Below the pieces are notes generated by a model. It saw only the letters and a program-made list of their open reading frames with translations. It did no database searches and was not told the DNA's origin. A stretch of 64,000 bases of DNA from Streptomyces sp. ATexAB-D23 (GTDB lineage Bacteria; Actinomycetota; Actinomycetes; Streptomycetales; Streptomycetaceae), in contig NZ_KB892001.1 in NCBI RefSeq assembly GCF_000373645.1, forward strand, positions 252,441-316,440, in the 5' to 3' direction. Both the position numbers and the translations under genes were made by a program. This document shows, one piece after another, positions 60,732 through 64,000 of the stretch; the stretch's first letter is position 1, and each line of letters opens with the position of its first letter.

Positions 60732-60766
60732 TCTAAGTAAGATTCAATCTACGTAATATCGAATCT
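60732..60766. repeat. Degenerate 16-bp tandem repeats and palindrome in the DUF234 ATPase promoter
   Basis: TCTAAGTAAGATTCAA (60732-60747), TCTACGTAATATCGAA (60748-60763), then TCTATGT: a 16-bp unit with 12/16 matches between the first two copies. The same bases contain AGATTC (60740-60745) and GAATCT (60761-60766) as an inverted repeat around TACGTA. Strikingly AT-rich for this genome and next to the gene start, so likely an operator and possibly of foreign origin. Confidence 0.75.
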
Positions 60767-60796
60767 ATGTTTCATGGAGATCGGGTTGGGGCTCTG

Positions 60797-62230
60797 ATGG
60801 AGTTCAAGGGCAGGTCCGTCGACCTGGATCAGCTGGCTCGGCAGCTGGGCCTGGTGGTCGGCGGTACGGGCGCCACCCGTGGCCAGGCTGTGATCGTGAC
60901 GGGCCGGCGCCGGGTGGGCAAGTCTCGTCTGGTCCAGGAGTTCTGCGACCGTTCAGGGCTTCCCTACGTGCTCTTCCAAGCGACCCGGGGACGCAATGCC
61001 GTGGCCGAGCGGGCGGACTTCGCCGCGACGCTGGCGCATTCCCCTCTTCCCGGGGCCGATCTGGTGGCCGGGCTGCAGGCTTCCGACTGGAACCAGGCGC
61101 TGCGCTCCCTGGCGGTCGCGGTTCCGGACGATGTCCCGAGCATCGCGGTGCTCGACGAGGTGCCGTGGCTGGTGGAGCAGGACGGGGAGTTCGAGGGGGC
61201 GCTGCAGACGGTCTGGGACCGGCACCTGTCCGCCAAGCCCGTCCTGTTGATCCTGGTCGGCAGTGACATGTCGGTGATGGAGGCGCTGCAGTCCTATGGG
61301 CGCCCGTTTTTCGGCCGGGCGGCGAAGATGACCGTACAGCCGCTGCATCTGGCCGATGTGCAGGCGATGACCGGGCTTGACGCGGCGGAAGCGGTGGACG
61401 CGCTGCTGATCACCGGAGGGTTCCCGGAGATCGTTCAGTCCTGGCGTCCGGGGACGGGCCCCGGAGACTTCCTGCGCGAGGCTGTGTCCAACCCGCTTTC
61501 GCCGCTGTTGGTGGCGGGCGAACTGTCGCTGCTGGGGGAGTTTCCCGAGGCATCCCACTCGCGCGCGATCCTGGAAGCGGTCGGCAGTGGCGAGCGGACC
61601 TTTTCCACCATCGCCGCACAGGCCGGCGGTGTGGGCGCGCTGCCCTCGGGCACGCTGTCCCCGTTGTTGAACACGCTGCTGGCCAAACGCGTCCTGGCCG
61701 CTGACCTGCCGCTCTCCGTCAAGGCGGACAGCAAGAACAAGCGCTACCGGATCGCCGATCCGTATCTCCGGTTCTGGCTGGCCTTCCTGCGGCGCGGGAT
61801 CCCGCTCATCGAGCGTGGCCGTGGTGATCTGGCGCTGGAGCGCATCGAGCGGTCGTGGACGACCTGGAGGGGCCGGGCCGTCGAGCCGGTCGTCCGCGAG
61901 TCGCTGCTGCGGTTGCTGCCCGATGAGAGGTGGCCGCAGACGGAGGCGGTCGGGGGCTGGTGGAACCGGCAGAACAACCCGGAGATCGACCTGATCGGAG
62001 CCGACCGTGAACCCGTGGCGGGGCAGGTCCACTTCATCGGCTCGGTGAAGTGGCTGGAGTCGCAGCCGTTCGGCCGTCGTGAGTACGACGCCCTGGTACG
62101 GGACATGCTCGCCGTGCCCGGTGCCGGGCCGGACACGGCGCTGGTCGCGGTGTCCCGTTGCGGTGTCGAGGGTGATCTGCCTCTGGCGGCGCACTGGGGC
62201 CCGGAGGACCTTGTCCGTGCCTGGCGGTAG
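60797..62230 (+). CDS. Archaeal-type AAA ATPase with DUF234 (nuclease-fold) domain
   Basis: 477 residues from the ATG at 60797, with GGTTGGGG upstream. An ATG at 60767 directly abuts the palindrome and lacks a ribosome site. P-loop GRRRVGKSRLVQEF (about 40), Walker B SIAVLDEVPWL, sensor LLILVGSDMSVM. The C-terminal 150 residues are DUF234, of PD-(D/E)xK nuclease descent (NPEIDLIGAD...FIGSVKW). The usual E/C before the K is Ser, so nuclease activity may be lost. Often found with toxin-like or mobile genes. Function unknown. The AT-rich promoter suggests transfer. Confidence 0.85.
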   Translation: MEFKGRSVDLDQLARQLGLVVGGTGATRGQAVIVTGRRRVGKSRLVQEFCDRSGLPYVLFQATRGRNAVAERADFAATLAHSPLPGADLVAGLQASDWNQALRSLAVAVPDDVPSIAVLDEVPWLVEQDGEFEGALQTVWDRHLSAKPVLLILVGSDMSVMEALQSYGRPFFGRAAKMTVQPLHLADVQAMTGLDAAEAVDALLITGGFPEIVQSWRPGTGPGDFLREAVSNPLSPLLVAGELSLLGEFPEASHSRAILEAVGSGERTFSTIAAQAGGVGALPSGTLSPLLNTLLAKRVLAADLPLSVKADSKNKRYRIADPYLRFWLAFLRRGIPLIERGRGDLALERIERSWTTWRGRAVEPVVRESLLRLLPDERWPQTEAVGGWWNRQNNPEIDLIGADREPVAGQVHFIGSVKWLESQPFGRREYDALVRDMLAVPGAGPDTALVAVSRCGVEGDLPLAAHWGPEDLVRAWR

Positions 62231-62276
62231 CCGGGGAAAAGGCCGGGGACCACGGATTCTCCGGCATGGAACAAGA

Positions 62277-62312
62277 AAGCCTCTGACTTGCATTTCTGCA
62301 GGTCAGAGGCTT
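62277..62312. terminator. Terminator between the DUF234 gene and tRNA-Arg
   Basis: AAGCCTCTGAC (62277-62287) pairs with GTCAGAGGCTT (62302-62312), and TGCA/TGCA in the loop extends it. A TTCTTT follows. It lies between convergent units and serves the ATPase gene and the tRNA. Confidence 0.85.
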
Positions 62313-62332
62313 CTTTAGCACTTCTCGCGAAG

Positions 62333-62404
62333 TGCCCCCGGCAGGATTCGAACCTGCGCACCCGGCTCCGGAGGCCGATGCTCTATCCCCTGAGCTACGG
62401 GGGC
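62333..62404 (-). tRNA. tRNA-Arg (CCG)
   Basis: A complete cloverleaf on the minus strand. The acceptor GCCCCCG pairs with CGGGGGC, the D arm is GCTCAGGGGATAGAGC, the anticodon loop CTCCGGA gives CCG (reads CGG), and the T arm is GCAGGTTCGAATCCTGC. CCA is not encoded. A terminator follows it at 62277-62312. Confidence 0.97.
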
Positions 62405-62587
62405 GTATCGCTGTGCTGCTCTGCGACGGGTGAAACACTACCAGCTTCGTCGGGGTGCCCGTGAACAGGTATTCCGCGTCATCGCGCGGGGGTCGACCGC
62501 CCGTCGCACACACATCCAGCCAACCTCGCCGCCCCGTGTCCGGGGACGGAAGTGGGCAAAACCCGGACGCAGCCCCTCCGCCACGCC

Positions 62588-62593
62588 TACTCT
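62588..62593 (+). promoter_or_regulatory. TACTCT -10 element for a leaderless start
   Basis: TACTCT then six bases then the GTG at 62600. No Shine-Dalgarno sequence, so transcription probably starts at the GTG. Confidence 0.6.
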
Positions 62594-62599
62594 CGAAGG

Positions 62600-63034
62600 G
62601 TGTCAGGGGCATGCGGCCGCGTGCTTGTTGTCGACGACAACAAGGTCATCCGGCAGTTGATCAGGGTCAACCTTGAGCTTGAGGGCTTCGAGGTCGTGAC
62701 CGCGGGCGATGGTGTCGAGTGTCTGGATCTGGTGCACCGGGTGCATCCCGATGTGATCACGCTCGATGTCGTCATGCCGCGGCTGGACGGTCTCCAGACG
62801 GCCACCAGACTCCGGTCCGATCCGCGCACGGGCCATCTGCCCCTCGCGATCATCAGCGCCTGCACGCCGTACGAGGTGGACAACGGGGTCGCGGCCGGTG
62901 TCGACGCGTTCCTGGCGAAGCCGTTCGAACCGAGCGAGCTGGTGCGGCTCGTGCGGCGGCTGATGGAGCGCGGGCGGCCGCCCGTCCTGGACGGTGGGCC
63001 GGGTGCCGGGCGGGCGGAGAGCGCCGCGGGCTGA
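62600..63034 (+). CDS. Stand-alone receiver-domain response regulator
   Basis: 144 residues from a GTG with a leaderless -10. Only a CheY-like receiver: acidic pair Asp12/Asp13, phospho-acceptor Asp56 (ITLDVVMP) and Lys107 (LAKPF). No DNA-binding domain. A 25-residue Gly/Ala/Arg tail follows. It may take phosphate from an unlinked kinase, such as the orphan kinase at 40187-41500, or act through protein contacts. It precedes nrtL by 98 bp. Confidence 0.92.
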   Translation: MSGACGRVLVVDDNKVIRQLIRVNLELEGFEVVTAGDGVECLDLVHRVHPDVITLDVVMPRLDGLQTATRLRSDPRTGHLPLAIISACTPYEVDNGVAAGVDAFLAKPFEPSELVRLVRRLMERGRPPVLDGGPGAGRAESAAG

Positions 63035-63120
63035 CCGTGCGGCGGGATCGTGGCCGCCGGACGGGCCCGATGGCTGACCGCATGGCGAAACCGGTTCGCG
63101 AAAGGCCCCCCTTCCTCCCA

Positions 63121-63126
63121 TACGCT
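63121..63126 (+). promoter_or_regulatory. TACGCT -10 element for nrtL
   Basis: TACGCT, six bases, GTG at 63133. The third leaderless-type arrangement in this window with the same geometry, and no ribosome site. Confidence 0.6.
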
Positions 63127-63132
63127 GGTCCC

Positions 63133-64000
63133 GTGACCCCCGTCGACCTCTCCACGACCGTGCTGCGCGCCGTGCGCCGCGCGGTCGGCGAGAACGCCTT
63201 GCGCGCGCCCGTGCCCGCGCGCGTACGGGTGGAGAGGACCCGGCCCGGCGGTCGCGGAGACTACGCGAGCGCCGTCGCGCTCCAACTTGCCGGGCCCGCC
63301 GCACTGCCCGCCCGCGAGGTCGCCGAGATCCTCCGCGACCGGCTCACCGGAGTGCCCGGCGTCTCGCGCGTCGAGATCACCGGCCCCGGCTTCCTGAACT
63401 TCACGCTCGACGCCTCGGCCGGCGCCGCCGCCCTCCGGGACATCGTGCGTCGGGTGCGGGAGGAGGGGGAGCGGTACGGGTACGGGGGCGACCTCGCCGG
63501 ACAGCGGCTGGGCGTCGTCCACGCCCGCGAGGTCCGGGCCGCCGTCACCGCCGACGCGGTCCGCCGGCTGCTGACCGCCCAGGGGGCCGTCGTACGCCTC
63601 AGCTGCGAGGGGGAGCCGGACGCGGACTGGGCTCGGCTCGGGGTCGCCACCGACGCGTACGGGAAGCCGCCGGCCGAGCCCGGCGCGGACCGGCCGGCGT
63701 CCGGCGTCGCCGCCGACGGGCCCGCCGCCGACGGGCCCGACGCCCCCGGGACGCCGCTCGTCCCGGTGCGCCCCGTCCCCGCAGGGGACACCGCCGCGAC
63801 CCTGCTCACCCGGCTCGGCCCCGACGCCGCCCGCTGGGGGCTGCTCCGGCCCGCCGGGCACGACCACGCGCCCCTCGGTCCCGAGCTGATCGTGCAGACC
63901 GAGGCCAACGCCCTCTTCCGGGTCCGCTACGCGTACGCCCGCACCCGTGCCGTGGTCCGGGAGGCGGGACGGCTCGGTGTCGTCGTCCCGGGAGACGGCG
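63133..64000 (+). CDS. nrtL: ArgS-related anticodon-binding protein NrtL, 3' end outside the window
   Basis: 289 codons are visible, open to the end of the window. It begins VTPVDLSTTVLRAVRRAVGENALRAPVPARV and carries the arginyl-tRNA-synthetase N-terminal (Add-1-like) domain (GDYASAVALQLAGPAALPAREVAEILRDRL, then GPGFLNFTLD). The HIGH and KMSKS class-I catalytic motifs are not seen, and a Pro/Ala/Gly-rich linker replaces part of the catalytic domain. That fits the family described as ArgS-related rather than a true synthetase. It may bind tRNA; function uncertain. I recall it upstream of lysA-hom-thrC in Streptomyces. Confidence 0.85.
   Translation, partial: MTPVDLSTTVLRAVRRAVGENALRAPVPARVRVERTRPGGRGDYASAVALQLAGPAALPAREVAEILRDRLTGVPGVSRVEITGPGFLNFTLDASAGAAALRDIVRRVREEGERYGYGGDLAGQRLGVVHAREVRAAVTADAVRRLLTAQGAVVRLSCEGEPDADWARLGVATDAYGKPPAEPGADRPASGVAADGPAADGPDAPGTPLVPVRPVPAGDTAATLLTRLGPDAARWGLLRPAGHDHAPLGPELIVQTEANALFRVRYAYARTRAVVREAGRLGVVVPGDG

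Overview
This is high-GC actinobacterial chromosome, almost certainly Streptomyces. Third codon positions are nearly all G or C, GTG and TTG starts are common, 1-8 bp stop/start overlaps are frequent, and the gene set is typical: a four-gene conservon, a WhiJ-type XRE/DUF397 pair, an E2-E1 fused 2-oxoglutarate dehydrogenase, bacterial Ku with a LigD-type polymerase, an AfsR-like SARP, and an ArgS-related NrtL protein. No prophage, CRISPR array or biosynthetic gene cluster is visible.

Layout. 1-6.2 kb: a translationally coupled operon of an AAA+/vWA protein (cut by the window edge), a CHAT-domain caspase-like protease and a TIR/NB-ARC/TPR protein. It is a predicted NTP-dependent conflict (immunity or cell-suicide) module. 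6.2-16.4 kb: kgd, an OmpR-type two-component system, a spermidine-synthase-like protein, an isochorismatase-fold hydrolase, and lon with ClgR-like and HspR/HAIR-like sites upstream. 16.5-20 kb: lipoprotein NodB deacetylase, GH25 muramidase, MarR regulator and PP2C-like phosphatase. 20.2-26.2 kb: conservon cvnABCD with a styrene/indole-monooxygenase-like flavoprotein. 26.2-35.6 kb: NlpC/P60 hydrolase, a degenerate-kinase/PQQ-propeller receptor, a TetR/AurF-like diiron gene pair divergent from a second ferritin-like protein, a kinase-fold protein and a proline-rich membrane protein.

35.6-44.8 kb: a small lipoprotein, an amidase carrying an in-frame 177-bp MITE-like insertion, a PBP2/FtsW pair, a lipoprotein/sensor-kinase pair with no adjacent response regulator, and a zinc-ribbon/HEAT-repeat pair. 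45-47 kb: divergent LigD-polymerase and Ku (non-homologous end joining). 47-55 kb: an AfsR-like SARP, facing a 12-codon micro-ORF, then a GT-B-like protein with a small partner and a NB-ARC/TPR protein. 55-56.6 kb: glyA behind a ZTP (pfl) riboswitch. 56.6-62.2 kb: DUF397/XRE pair, EcsC-like protein, HTH/zinc-ribbon protein, RsbW-like ATPase and a DUF234 ATPase with an AT-rich repeat promoter. 62.3-64 kb: tRNA-Arg(CCG), a stand-alone receiver protein and nrtL (runs off the window).

Housekeeping blocks (kgd, lon, pbp/ftsW, ku, glyA, nrtL) alternate with signalling and conflict genes. Three separate NB-ARC-type STAND NTPases lie within 55 kb. Several genes appear to be transcribed leaderlessly, with a TAnnnT hexamer 6-7 bases before the start codon. 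The most unusual items are the MITE read through in frame inside the amidase, the micro-ORF beside the SARP, the DUF397 protein with its motif triplicated, the pseudokinase/PQQ fusion, and the AAA+-vWA/CHAT/TIR-STAND operon.
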